A stretch of 64,000 nt of DNA. Origin: Phycomyces nitens. Lineage: Eukaryota > Mucoromycota > Mucoromycetes > Mucorales > Phycomycetaceae. The notes below the pieces were generated by a model. It worked only from the letters and a program-made list of their open reading frames with translations, made no database searches and was not told the origin of the DNA. The translations under genes and the position numbers were made by a program. Location of the stretch: positions 3,472,001 through 3,536,000 of the forward strand of contig JAHRBC010000003.1 of NCBI GenBank assembly GCA_022702545.1, in the 5' to 3' direction. This document shows, piece after piece, positions 1 through 12,866 of this stretch. Positions within the stretch are counted from its first letter, which is position 1; every line of letters begins with the position of its first letter.

Positions 1-6
1 GTCTAT

Positions 7-996
7 TTATCTGAGGAGCCATTTCGCAACCAACGCCTTCATCAGATTTGTTGCTCTCTTTTCGTCCGCACTCCACAACGATCCCTCTTGGTATTCCTGT
101 TCCTTCAGTCGCATGTCTCCCAAGACTTCTTTGGTAATCGCCTGCACTAATTCGCGTGTACCAGCATTGTAACCAACTCCATTCACGTTCATCTCCTCAG
201 CCAATCCAAGTATTCCATGCACGTCTCGCAGCAATTGCCATCGAATATTAAGCATCTGGTTGTACACATCCACCGTACAGCCACTAACATAACTCTCGAT
301 GCTTTGGCTCTTGACTTGCTCAAATATTGTGATGGCCAGATAGGGATCTCGCAAATTAAATGCTGCATGTCCCAGCGCAGATTCTATTACATTCGCATAC
401 TTTGGTCCATAGGTCGATTCATTAATTTGACTTGATACTTGCTCCAAAAACTCTGTACTCGATTTTCCAATCCACATACTGTCGAATTCATCATAGTTTG
501 TTATTTCTGGAAAGCCGGTTTGCGAAATGTTAAAAGATTGATTGACCAATTCCTCGTTTGCTTTCTTTCCATAGAAATATCCCATAACTCCTCTCGGAAG
601 AGGAGTATTTTCTTTGTAAGGTTTCTTTTTCTTCAAGACCATTTCCAAAAGTCGCTTTTCAATAAGTGTGCCTGCTTTTGTCAATGGCTCCATTGGTTTA
701 GGTGGCTCGTCATCAGGGGTTTCCTCAAACAGACTATCTAGCAAGACTTTAAATTCCTGTCTAATAGGGTTTTCTGGATTGTGGCCGTCGTCTTTTGAGA
801 ATGAGTATGATGTGTTGTCTGCATTATCGTGGCCCGAATTCAGACCGTATAAACGGCGATTCAGAATAGGCAAAGCTAAATTAGGTAGAATAATTAGACT
901 ACAATCACCAACGTATGGTTAGGGTTGGCCATACTAACCTCTTTGAGAGAGCAGTGGCAACCTGGTGCGAAGAAGGATGAGAGTTCTAGGGATCAT
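7..996 (-). CDS. Mtf2/Nam1-like mitochondrial RNA-metabolism protein
   Basis: Two exons, complement(join(7..875,939..996)), 308 aa. The large exon has no ATG of its own near its start. The frame instead continues through a 63-nt GT-AG intron (GTTAGT...CTAATTTAG) into a short exon beginning with ATG at 996. That exon encodes about 19 residues rich in Arg and Leu with no acidic residue, as expected for a mitochondrial presequence. The mature part is acidic to neutral. Its C-terminal half (about residues 190-300) is helical and reminiscent of the Mtf2 C-terminal domain of fungal mitochondrial RNA-maturation and translation factors, with a PPR-like look (Trp-Gln-Leu-Leu core, then Glu-Glu-Met-Asn). 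The family assignment is by resemblance only. The exon structure is well supported by phase and by the presequence. The gene stands alone at the window edge. Confidence 0.6.
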
Positions 997-3900
997 GAGT
1001 AAAATGAATCAACAAGGGATTCTAGAACTTGTTTTTTGACATGTATGTGACCGTTTATTTTCAAAAACCAAAAGGGTGGATTAGGAAACAAGACAATGAC
1101 AAAGCCAGTTGGTTCCTTTTGAGGCGTTTTTATTTAGGTAAAGCAACATCACTACTTTACCACCTTACTATACGAGAACATGATGACGGGCCAGATAATC
1201 AAACCAAAGCTTCACCTTTACAGTACTAGGGTCGAGCTTAAATCCCCAAGTCTCAAGTCACAAAGTCTTGCCTTGGTTTGATATTTAAATGCCGCCAAGA
1301 TATGTGTGTATTACACATATTTTACGCTGGAATCGATGGAGAATATGAAGAGTTTGTACTCAAAGCATAATCAGAAGAGCAATATAATACACTTTTTTTT
1401 AGATTATTTTAGCCTTTATATTGTCTTTGAAATAGATATCAAGGACCATTAAGCTAATAGAACAATACTTTTTGCTATTATTCCCGAGTTTCCGTGTACT
1501 AAGCACTAGACGTTTGCAGTGATAACAACAAGACCAAGTATAAATGGTAAGGACTATAAAATAGAGCCTTACATTATAATGTCTCAAACAAACACAAACC
1601 CATTGTAATATGGACGATATTTATTTAGCAATTGAAGTTTTTATTAATCCAGAAACCATCTTTTAAAAGTACATAATTAGAGACAACAGCTTATTAGATG
1701 GATTTAGAGTGTATTTTATCCACTTTTTACATTTGATAGATTCCCATTTAAATCAAATGGCCTTTTGATGGAATTATCTATTCATTCTTTAGAGCATGCA
1801 ATCTGTAAAACTCAAGAGAGAATAATTGGATGAAACATGAACACCAGTAAATCAAGGGTATTTTGTGATGCAAAGGCTTTGTGGGAAATCATCTGGGCAA
1901 GGACAAGAATATGACCGTTTGAAGCCTAAAATTAGGTGAAAGAAAGATCTTTATAAAAAAAGAAAAAGGTCGAGTCTTGTTCTCCTTACCCATGATGAGT
2001 GTACCTTTTGTACAAAAGATTGGAAACCTGGCATGTGAGTCGTACAAAAAACAAACACCACTCACCAGGAAGAACGATATTTTCTATAACAGTCGGTGGA
2101 TTCCAATGTGCAATCCATGCGACCACGCGAATTAGAGATAAAACCTCTCGGATCTTGTTCCATCCCAACTCCCAACCCGGAATGGCACTGGTTCCACAAA
2201 TACACGATCTGTTATCTCACTGGTAGACCAATTTCTCTCTTTAATGACCTACCAAACTACCCTACCTTTATCTTTTTACGTCCAAGTGGCCTTGAACGAA
2301 TGGGTAGTTACAAGATAATAAATAGGCTCAAGGTCTGGCTGAATCCAAAACCCATTTCATATTGGCCCTCAGCTCTATTTTTTATTATATGAAATAAAAT
2401 ATAATACAGCCCATTATTATGCCATGAATCACATAATGACGAGATCTCTAAAGAGTATCTTTAGCTCATATTTTAATAATATGAAGTAATGAGACCATCA
2501 ATGGACCACTACCAATCGATACTCCAGACTGGCGTTTTTTTTTGTTCTATTCTGCAATACCCAAAAAAAAATCTTTAAATTCTTGTCAATATTTATTGTT
2601 GGGGGGTATTGATTCCAATGCTTGTTTTTTTTGGTGGATCATTATGGCTATTTACAAGAGAAAATAGCAATTTGAATATATCTAATATTGTTAGGGGTTT
2701 ATGGTTTGTGTTTGTTTGCTCTATATTCAAACAAACACATCCTACATTTATATGTTGAGACCCAAGAAAACCCTAAATATAATCAGGGGGAGGTCGGGGA
2801 GTTGCAAAGAAAATCAAAGAGGGTTAATGTTCAAGAAAAAGAATTATTTTGCTGGTGTAGCCCAGCTGTGGTAACGGAAGCGGTAAAATTCCAACTAGAT
2901 CTTGAGAGACAGAGGGAACTATGGAATAGATTGACCTAGGATACGGCCATGTTTCCAATAAGAAAGTTGTTTTTCAATCCTATTGGATTTGATTTAAAGA
3001 TCCTAGACAATTAGGGCCCATTATTCGATTCCAAAGTATTATTATATTTTTGGGAATTTCATATTTATGACAAATTTATAATGCTACCAAGTAACCGCCA
3101 ACACCGAAACACCTAACAATAGATATATTTTAGTTGAGTACAATTATTAACCTTGATATACAATCAAATCTGTGGACCTGGTCGATTTACAAAATATTAA
3201 TAATAATAATAATAATTGTTGGCTACGGCCAACATAATTGTCGTTTTTATAAAGTGCTGGTTGTATTGGTAAAACTTGCTCAAATGAAAATACATAGAAT
3301 GGGAATTTATTGTAGCAATGCATATCCAGGCTAATACATAGTACATTACCATAACCATTGATGATTCTTCTTCTTGGCAAATTATCTTTAGCCATCAGGC
3401 TGCAGCTCGCACTTTTTTTTAATTATTACAATAGCTCAAAACTGCCTAATTAAACTTAATTCTACCAAATATTCTAGAAGGGCCCACATAACTATAGCTT
3501 TTACTTTTAAACTTTCTATGAATTGTATATGCTTTGTAAATTGAACAATTATTTACTACATAATAGTCTGTCATTCGACCTTTTATCAAGATCCACTGTA
3601 TCAAGAAGCTCGTTCACAAATCTCTCAAAATACTCGACAGTTGAGTTTTTTCAAGACATATAGACAGCTCTCACCAGAACGACTCTCTGCAGTACATATT
3701 TACTCTGTAAAACACTCAATGATAGGCTTGTCCGCATTTTAGCCTTTCTCTTTCTCGAAACTTGTTTTCCGTGAGACTAGGCACACCTTTTTTATTCGGT
3801 AGTCTCAATTTAGTTGAGCCGGTCTGTTCATGAAAATATGAGCACCATTAGATGACTCTACTGATAATTGTGTAATAAAGGTACTCTGGTATATGGAATT

Positions 3901-6900
3901 TCTATTATATATGAGATGCTTCCGCTACAAACATTATCCGTTCCTATAAATGGCTCTGTATACGGCAACTTTTAATTCCAAGTGACAACCTTCGACTGGC
4001 CTTGACATTTATTATTATGCAATAAATAATAGTCTACAGCTACTTACAACCTTGCAATATACCAGTAATGTGGCTCAGTTGTTGGCTTGAAAATAATAAA
4101 GATTATTATTAACATTATGCTGATGACGATAATATATTAAGATAAAATATGATGTGTTAGAGATAGAAAAGATATATACACATGAGAGAAAATTATAAAA
4201 TATCATATCAAGAGAAGAATATCAGACTATGTGTATAACACAGATTGATGAGCTCTTTTTGGCTTTTCAACATTTGCTAGAGTGACTAGCTCCAAAGGGT
4301 CCAATCCATGTTGTTGTTTTTAAAAACTTGATGGAAATGAAGATTCTTTGTTTCCAAACAGTGGTTCTTGTAGTAAAGCATGAATTGCTTTAGTTGATCA
4401 AAATGTGGAACATTGATTGATAAAAGCTCGTACATAACAAACAATTTGGAGTTTCTCCTAGTAAACAAGAAACAGGAAACATTGGATCCTAAAGTAATGA
4501 TGCATTGGTATACATATATTACTTCCTAGCAGCCTGTACGGCAATTATTAACTTGTCTCTTTTATCCAAAAAATCTTTGGAGATGTTTACGAGATATATA
4601 GTGTTCCGGTGGATCTTTTGGGAGTGTTTCCAACCTTTTGCCGGATTCACTCTAACAAAGTCTGTTGAAAACCTACTGATGCGTGCGTCAACCTGCAACA
4701 TGTGTGTCCACATAGTCACTTTCATTTTGTGTAATTGATTACAGAGTTGTTTTTATCAATGAGAGCAAATTATGAGTATATGTATACATATATTGCAGAT
4801 TTTGACTAGTTCATTAAGATGGCTTAACCAGTCAATTAGTCCCCATTTATACTGACAAGATGAATGTCATCTCTTTGTGTTTCTGTGTTGCCAATCGTAG
4901 TAGACTCAACCGTGGCGCAGTTGTACAAAGGTTCCAAAGTAGATAAACAATAATTAATTTTATTTGCTCTTTATTAAAATCAATGGTTCAATATATTCAA
5001 AACCCATTTATTATTACTATGTAAAGAGAGATTGCCGGATTTTGTAATTATATATATATATGTATTCAATAATTTATAGATAAATCTTAAAAAAGGTGAC
5101 CAAATCCGATTCTTCAACACATCAGATTTGATAATACATCTTATAATAGAAAGCAAAAGCGATTAATTATTGGACCGATTCTGATCCTATTAATTGATTT
5201 ATAAAATTATCTGCTTTATTTATGTATTCACTCTCTTAAAAGATTGAGAGAATATCAGGACAATAGCTATTAAACAATTTTATTGTCAATATACAGATAA
5301 TACAGAGTATTTAATTGTCAATAATTAATGTTTTGACTCGATAAAGGTAGGCCCAAACTTTTGAAATGCAACAAGTACGAATAATAATGATTATAGAGAT
5401 ATAAAAAGTTGGATTATAAAGATATTTACTTGGTAGATCTTTGAATATTTGATATATGAACATATAGATATATGCCCCTTCTAATAAAATAGCTTATAAT
5501 AACGGTAATGGCTAAATCTAATAAAGACATAATTGTTGTCTTTGTATACATGCAAATTTAACTCTATATACCGAGAAGATCTAATGGAAGAGTCTGATAC
5601 GCTTCCATATAATTATGAACAATATATATTTGGTTTGATCTTCATATTGCTATTATAATGCTATATTATCTACTCAATATTTTGAGATACTTCTAGTATG
5701 TTTGGAGAGAATTCAAGCCAATTAAGATAGGATTGAGTTGAATGAATAATTATATGTGAATTTATAGTTATTAAAATATATTCAGTTACATTGAATATTT
5801 GTCATCGTAATAACTAAAAAAAAACTTTAAATAAATACTTTTTGACGTAATAGTGGATCAAAAAACAGCTCTCTTCTTGTATAATAGCTCATTAACTTTA
5901 TTCACAAAGTATATGTAATAGTACTCTTTAGAACGTTGAGAAGTAACAACATTTCATCATAAGCACCACTTTTTTTTTATTTCTTTATAATGGAACTCGT
6001 AAAAAATTCAATTTTTGACTTTTGGGTCTTGTCTTGTAAATGTGTACGAGCCGTATTGTTCTTCTTCTGTTTAAATAAAAGTGTTTGATATATTCATAGA
6101 AAAAGAAAGTAAAAAGTGATACTTTAAAAAATATGAAAAATGATTTCATCTAATCACCTATTACACTTGTTTATGGACTGACAAAATTATCAAATTATAG
6201 AGTATATGGCCCATTAGCAGGTTTATGGATACTTGAACAAACATATAAATCTACATATAGCGTAATAGCTCCCAATATGATATCATGCTCAGAATACTAT
6301 AAAGCTAAATATGGATCAATGGATGTAGAAAAGTGTTTCACGAAGGGCTCTAAAAAGTAGTACAGAAATAAAATATGCAAATCTTGAGATTTGACAAGTG
6401 TAAATGGCAAGCGCGAATATGAGAGCTGATAGATTATAAACAATGACTATATTTTCTAATAAAAACTGGGCTAAGATTGTAAAAACAAGGCTATCCAAAC
6501 TGACTATAATATTATGAGCTATGTATCATATATACCTTTTTTTAATCTTATGCTTACATGAATCATTGCGTTATTTAGCTTTGCTTTTATATTTAAAAAT
6601 AATTAAATGGTATTAGTATCTATTCAAGTAATCGACTTGAGATATGTACTATGAATAAAATATAATCATTATGTCAACGTACGAATTATACATTATTGAA
6701 CTAATCTAGATATAAAGTATTTTCTATCATTATGGTCGCAAAATTTATTTTTTTGAAATTTCTTTACCCCTTTATTTTCAATGCGGTGCAAATAGACAAC
6801 GCGTAACTTGAAATCTTCAAATTTTTGTCTTTGTACCCCTCTTACTCTTCATCTATTGGTTCATCAGTGTTCAAACTTGAATACCATCATGTCCCACACT

Positions 6901-9544
6901 TCTTGAGCATGTCCTTCCAGTTTTATTATTTTTCATCAAGTAAAGCAAGAGAAACAAGCGTTTGAATTCTGAAACACTTTAGCGGATTTCCCTGACTCCT
7001 TAAAATGCTGGATTTTTTGTTTACATTTCCATATTTGTCCACTGTTTTCACGCTTTTACGCCAACGCGTACCAAATCACTAACAAAAACTAATGTCGAAT
7101 AAAATGTCGAAATGATCAATTGCACATTACATTACCATTAGCGCATTATACACTTGATATGCACTCTATTAGCCACCCTATTACACATTACATTGCTCCA
7201 TGCTCATCATTTACACCAAATTAAGCATGCTATATAAATATATGCCATTTCAACACATTACAACAACAACAACAACTCATTTCTACGATGCATTCTCAAT
7301 CAAGGCTGGATTATTTTACACACCATGCTCATTCAATCTACAAATCATTCTTGAATTCCATATACATGAAAGTAAAAAATTCAGTAACACACAGCCAAAC
7401 AATAGCCCTTTTTACCAAATAGTCTATTAGGACATGTAACTCATGGTATAATAAAAATAAATAAATCTGCATTGGAAGCTTTAAATAGTGTGTGTGTTTT
7501 TTTGGTTGTTGTTATTATTAAATTTACCATGTATCCTTTTATATACTCTGTAAAATACTATTTTACTAATTGTTTTGGCACATGTAGCCTTTGTTTTCAA
7601 AATCAAGTATCCATATCAAGGTGTGTGCTTAGCATTGAATTGCAGTTGCCAAGCTATACGTAAAGTCATGAAAAGCTAAAATTGAAACTACTTTAAATAC
7701 CGCATGTGTCTTGCCCTTACCTTCCACACATGAAAGCTCCATGTGTTTTCTGGTTACACCCTTGGAGAATATCTTTGATGATAATGGTCTTGACTAATGT
7801 TTAAATGCCAAAGATCTTTGTCGCAGACGAATTATATATAAGTTGCTTATAAATAAGAGGGAATTCCTTTTTCACTTTTTTTCCCCTTGTCACACGTACC
7901 CTTTTTTAGGCATGTGATATGAAAACAACCAAAGTAGCTAAACCCGCTTTGCTCAAATAGATGGAGTGGTTAAATATAAGGTACTTTATGCTGGCATTTT
8001 ATACTATTTTTATTATTATTATATTTAATTCTATAAAACAACTATATTTGCTCGTACGTAAATAGTGTCTGTAATGGCTGCTTTGGTCAATTGAATAAAG
8101 AATTGTTGCTATTATTCATTGAATTATCCATATATCGGATATACATAGGAGTTTGACTGATGGTATTGAAAAGATTCCAAGTAAAAAGTGTCTAGACTTT
8201 CATGTTTTGCTTTGCTTTTTTTTCCAAAAAAAATTATTGTGGCTATACAAACTCTTGACATTCCATTGACTGTGAAATATCAGATAATTAGCACTAACTT
8301 TAACAAACTACTTTACAGGGATTTTTTTTCTCGATTGAAAAATAGGTCAAGATAATTGTTTGACGATTCTCAATATTCCTACTGTGTTTCAAAGGACATG
8401 TGAGGCTATTAATGTCAAACATTGATTTATTATTTGATACGGTGAATACTTTGATACAGAATTATTAGACAATTAGTGAATCTATATGATTATTGACAGT
8501 AGATTCATGAGAATTACTTTGTGCGCATATATAAAAGATTGGAGATTTGATGTGCTGATTTATTTGAACACAAACGAGTGGAGTTGCTTTACTAATCGTT
8601 ACTATTGGAATATAAATATAAATATACAAAATGTAATTGCTCGGCACATTGGTCTATTAAAAGTGTTTTACACAAGTTATTCTTTGGAATCCAAACAAAC
8701 GTATAGCCTTGTCTTTTTATTTTTATTTTGTTTATTCCAAAAAAATAAATAAAGAAAGCTGAGCAAAGTATGAATACATGGAACAATGGGTTTAAATATA
8801 CGTTAATTCCATCAGGCTTTGCTCTACAAATAATTATTATATATATAATTATATATATATTTTTGATTACTAAGAATCCTAGACCTTGTTAGATTGAGAA
8901 TGTTTCTTGTTTATCTTTATGGTAGACAGTTGTTGAAACAAAAAGGTAGTGTCAGACTAAAAGAGCGTATTACCATGACGTAAAGAAGAAAGTTTGGTGT
9001 AGATAGAGGACAAGGAAAGAATTAGGATTTGAAGATGACCTAATTCCAAAATAAAAAACAAAAGAAGAATGGTTTAGATGGTATGTTTATGGTACTTACA
9101 GAAACAGCACCCATGAGTGTGGAACCATTATCAGCATTGGTTCAGTCGCTGTATATTCTGAACGGGTATTTATATGGTGGATATATCGGGCCATAGAATG
9201 TCTTGGCCTGTAGTGCTATAAAACTAAAGAAGTCTGAGAAAGAATGAGGGACCGTGCGTGAGTGACCTATAGTCAGCAAGTATCTTCTTTGTAGTCCCCG
9301 ATGATGCCAGACCGACTCCGAAAATATGGACTCGTCTTGGCATTCCATTACGGGCACGTATTCGCTGGTGCGGTGTTTTTGCAACTTAGTGTATTAATGA
9401 GTTTTTCATTCATATTTTTATATATTCCATTTCCAGTAACAAGTTAATCCTCGGTTTTTTAGGGTAGAAATAGTTTAATATCTCGGTTCGTCTCTTTCTT
9501 TCTCTTACTCCAACACTTCAGAACCATAGCCAATAATTCCATAG
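997..9544. other. 8.5-kb AT-rich gene-poor region
   Basis: No convincing gene was found here. The stretch is dominated by A/T runs, short (AT)n and (AAT)n tracts and many stops in all frames. Two patches are GC-richer and more open. At about 1985-2350 the minus strand has short protein-like frames without a usable start. At 9142-9384 the minus strand has an 80-codon open frame, and a plausible GTAAGT donor lies just beyond its stop at about 9099. Neither could be assigned to a family; they may be decayed gene or transposon fragments. Confidence 0.5.
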
Positions 9545-12500
9545 ATGCCATACCACTCGCGATTCTGGTTGCGATTATTGTGCTCTGTAGCCGTGGTACA
9601 ATTAACTTTAGGTAATTTCAGAGAATAATTTTCCATTGATAATCAAAACCATATCCTTATTAACCTTTTTTTTCTCCCCTCCAAAAAAAAAGGCCACAGT
9701 ATAGACAACAAGAGACTCACTAGAATTGAACCCCTTCAAGACCTCAAACTTGACATTGCACCGAGATTAGATCATTTTTACCAAAAACGCCAGCTCACAC
9801 GAAATCAGGCACATGAGCCAAGTGCACGATCAGTAGAACATGACGACATGCTTCGTCTTACAATCGAAGCTTACAATCAGACATTCTACCTACATCTCGA
9901 ACCCAATACAGATCTCTTTCATCACAATGCAATGACAGTTTATGGGAATGGCAAGACTGAGCCATTACTACCCGAATCATTTCGTGTCTATCGCGGCTAT
10001 GCAATCCACAGCCAATACTCGGACGAACGCTGGAAGGCTGACCAGACAGGAATCAAGAGGGACCACTTTAGTGCTCAACATGACATTGGTGTCCTTGGCT
10101 GGGCCCGACTGGTGGTCAGACATGACATAAAGTAAGAAATATATATATTAATTAAATTTAATTTAATTAATTTGTTTTTTGTTTTTTTTTTGTTTTCAGG
10201 CACTCGCTTGATTACCCTATAGTCGAAGGTACATTCAGGGCTGATGGAGACATGTACCATATCAAGGCCACCTCAAACTACAAACTCGCCAAACGCTCGG
10301 ATGATGCGGAGCTGGCCAGTGAGGAGAATGTACACATGGTTGTCTATCGGGACTCTGATACTGTTGTAACACACCGGCGCTCACTTGCCAAGTCTTCTTG
10401 TGGATTCGATCATTTAGACCATAATCAAGAGATATACCGACAGTCCAAAACAAACCAATTGCTTGATCACACAATCACACCAAGAAATAAGAACTTTCTA
10501 AACGGCTTGAATGATCCCTTTGGCCTATCCTATGAGTCATACAACCCTCCTCTTGCCAAACGAGCAGCCACGGGATGTCCTGCCACAAAGAAAGGTATGA
10601 TAGTTTAAAAATTAACGGAGAAACCAGGCTCCATAAACGGGCCGTTTTTCGATTATTTCCTTATTCACATTTACCCTTCTTTTTCCAGTCAATTACATGG
10701 GTGTAGGTAAGCATCGTACCATGTTCTCTAGGCCATATTACCGAATATGCGTCTGAAAAATTTATCCTCCCAACTTATACCATACCATTAGCTGCCGACT
10801 GTAGTTATACAAAGTATTACGAAACAACCGAAAAGGCTCGCACCCAGATAATCAATGACTGGAATAGTGCATCTGCAGTTTACGAAAGCAGTTTCAATAT
10901 TGCCCTGGGAATTATAAACATTACTATCATGAACGAAGTGTGTCCGACCACTCCAGCAACAAACACGCTATGGAACCAGGGATGCTCAGATGCCTACACT
11001 ATCAACAACCGTCTAAGCGACTTTAGTCAATGGAGAGGCACAATGAGTGAAGATGGGGCGGGTCTCTGGCATCTCATGACACAATGCGCGTAAGTTAACA
11101 GGAGCTCAAAGGTGTCTGAAAACATTACAAACCAATATACGATTTTTATAGTTCCGGTGTCGAAGTTGGTGTCGCTTGGCTCTCCCAGCTCTGCAACACA
11201 GAGTCAAACACACAAACACAAAGTGGCGTAAAACAGCATGTTTCTGGCACCGGTGTATCTTCCATTAGTAGGTCTTGGGTTCATAATCTATCTTGTCTCG
11301 TGCCATTTACCCTGTTATTTAGTTAGAGACGAATGGAAGGTCGTGGCTCATGAAATAGGGCATGGATTTGGTAAGCCTCGTACATTGGAACCGTGTTTTT
11401 CAATATTAACCCATCTTTCTCTCTTTTTTTTTAACATTAGGTGCTATTCACGATTGTACATCAGACAACTGCCCATGCAGTGGGTCTTCATGTTCATGCT
11501 GTCCTCTCAGTGATACCCAGTGTAACGCAGGTGGAACATACATTATGAACCCAACAAGCAACGTGTCTTCCAATGCATTCAGTCCGTGCTCAATTAATAC
11601 TATCTGCAGTGGGTTCCCCAACTTGGGTACCTGTCTTCAAGGTAATATTTTGCACTCTACTATACAAGCCGTGTCTGACTGTTCAATTCTAGAACCAAAT
11701 AGCAAAACCACACAAACCCTCCAGATGTGTGGCAATGGACTGGTTGAAGATGGCGAAGAGTGTGATTCAGGTGGAGAAGACTCTGATTGCTGCGATGCAA
11801 AGACCTGCAAATTCAAGGCTGGGGCTATTTGCGAGTAAGCTAGCTTCCTTGTTTCCCTAATGACTTTATCAACTCACCATGATTTTCTAGCGATTACAAC
11901 GATTTATGTTGTGATAAATGCCAATTTCGCCCAAGTTCCTATTCCTGCCGACCATCCAGCAGCGAATGTGATATTGCAGAGTATTGCACCGGAAATTCGT
12001 CCACTTGCCCTACAGACCTATATTCTGACAATGGCTTATCATGTGGAACAGGTCTTCAGTGCGCATCTGGCCAATGTACTTCTCGAGATGTCCAATGCAA
12101 ATCCCGAGGTTCTTCGTTGAACGTCACTTCATCTTGCTCTACAGCCAGATCAGAATGCCAACTTTATTGCAATAATCCTGATGGATTAGGGTGCATTGTA
12201 TTCAATGGTCAGTTTTTGGATGGCACCACCTGTGGCTCTGGAGGATACTGCAAGAATGGCTCCTGTGATTTCGGAAGTACTGGCGACAAGGCCCTCTCAT
12301 GGCTGAGAGATCATAAAAACATTGCAATTCCAGTAGGAGTTGTTCTTGGTATATTGTTACTCTCATGTCTGTCCCGTATCCTTTGTGTGAGCTGTCGTAG
12401 GAGACGCACCAGAAAATACAACAAATCAGCCATGGATGCCACACAAACCGCATTCTCTCCAAATCCCCAACCTCCACGCCGCTATGGTTCTCCACAAAGT

Positions 12501-12656
12501 GGATATCCATTAACACCCGTAGACAATTGGGTGAACCCAGCTGCTTACAATGGACCACATCCACCATATGCACCACCAAATTATGACATATCCTCGCCAC
12601 CGCCACCACCTTTTCCCACTCATACCTCTCCGCCTTATACTCGGTCTCCAAACTAG
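9545..12656 (+). CDS. ADAM-family (M12B) transmembrane metalloprotease
   Basis: Ten exons: 9545..9611, 9693..10131, 10200..10594, 10689..10706, 10792..11089, 11152..11267, 11323..11370, 11441..11641, 11693..11834 and 11891..12656, giving 829 aa. All introns are GT-AG and all phases agree. Order of domains: signal peptide (residues 1-22), prodomain, reprolysin-type protease, Cys-rich disintegrin-like domain (about 530-625), Cys-rich region, one transmembrane helix (about 719-741), then an Arg-rich stop-transfer and an 85-residue proline-rich cytoplasmic tail. The zinc site is complete: H454-E455-x2-H458-x2-G-x2-H464-D465, with catalytic Glu455. A Lys-Arg at the end of the prodomain could be a processing site. 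The expected role is a type I membrane sheddase of the secretory pathway or cell surface; substrates are unknown. The 51-nt intron 11642..11692 is in frame and could be retained, but it has a CTGAC branch site. The gene converges with the phenylalanine hydroxylase gene. Confidence 0.93.
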
Positions 12657-12866
12657 AAAACTGGGTTAATACAACCCACTGTACCCATCTATTTCCCTTG
12701 TTTCTTATTATTATTATTGTAGATAATCAATCGAATATATTCCAAAAACTATATAAATTCATAAAACATCATAGACTTTTCATCAAGCATTGAAAATGAC
12801 CAGAACCATGCATATATTTATTATTATTATTGATGCTTCAAAGTGGCCATGGACAAGTGGCGTTTA

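Noticed and set aside
1985..2350. Small spliced gene on the minus strand
   Set aside because: Protein-like snippets exist, but no start, no consistent splice chain and no family match.
12202..12651. 149-codon frame antisense to the ADAM gene
   Set aside because: It overlaps the Cys-rich, transmembrane and proline-rich coding exon, whose sense reading is clear.
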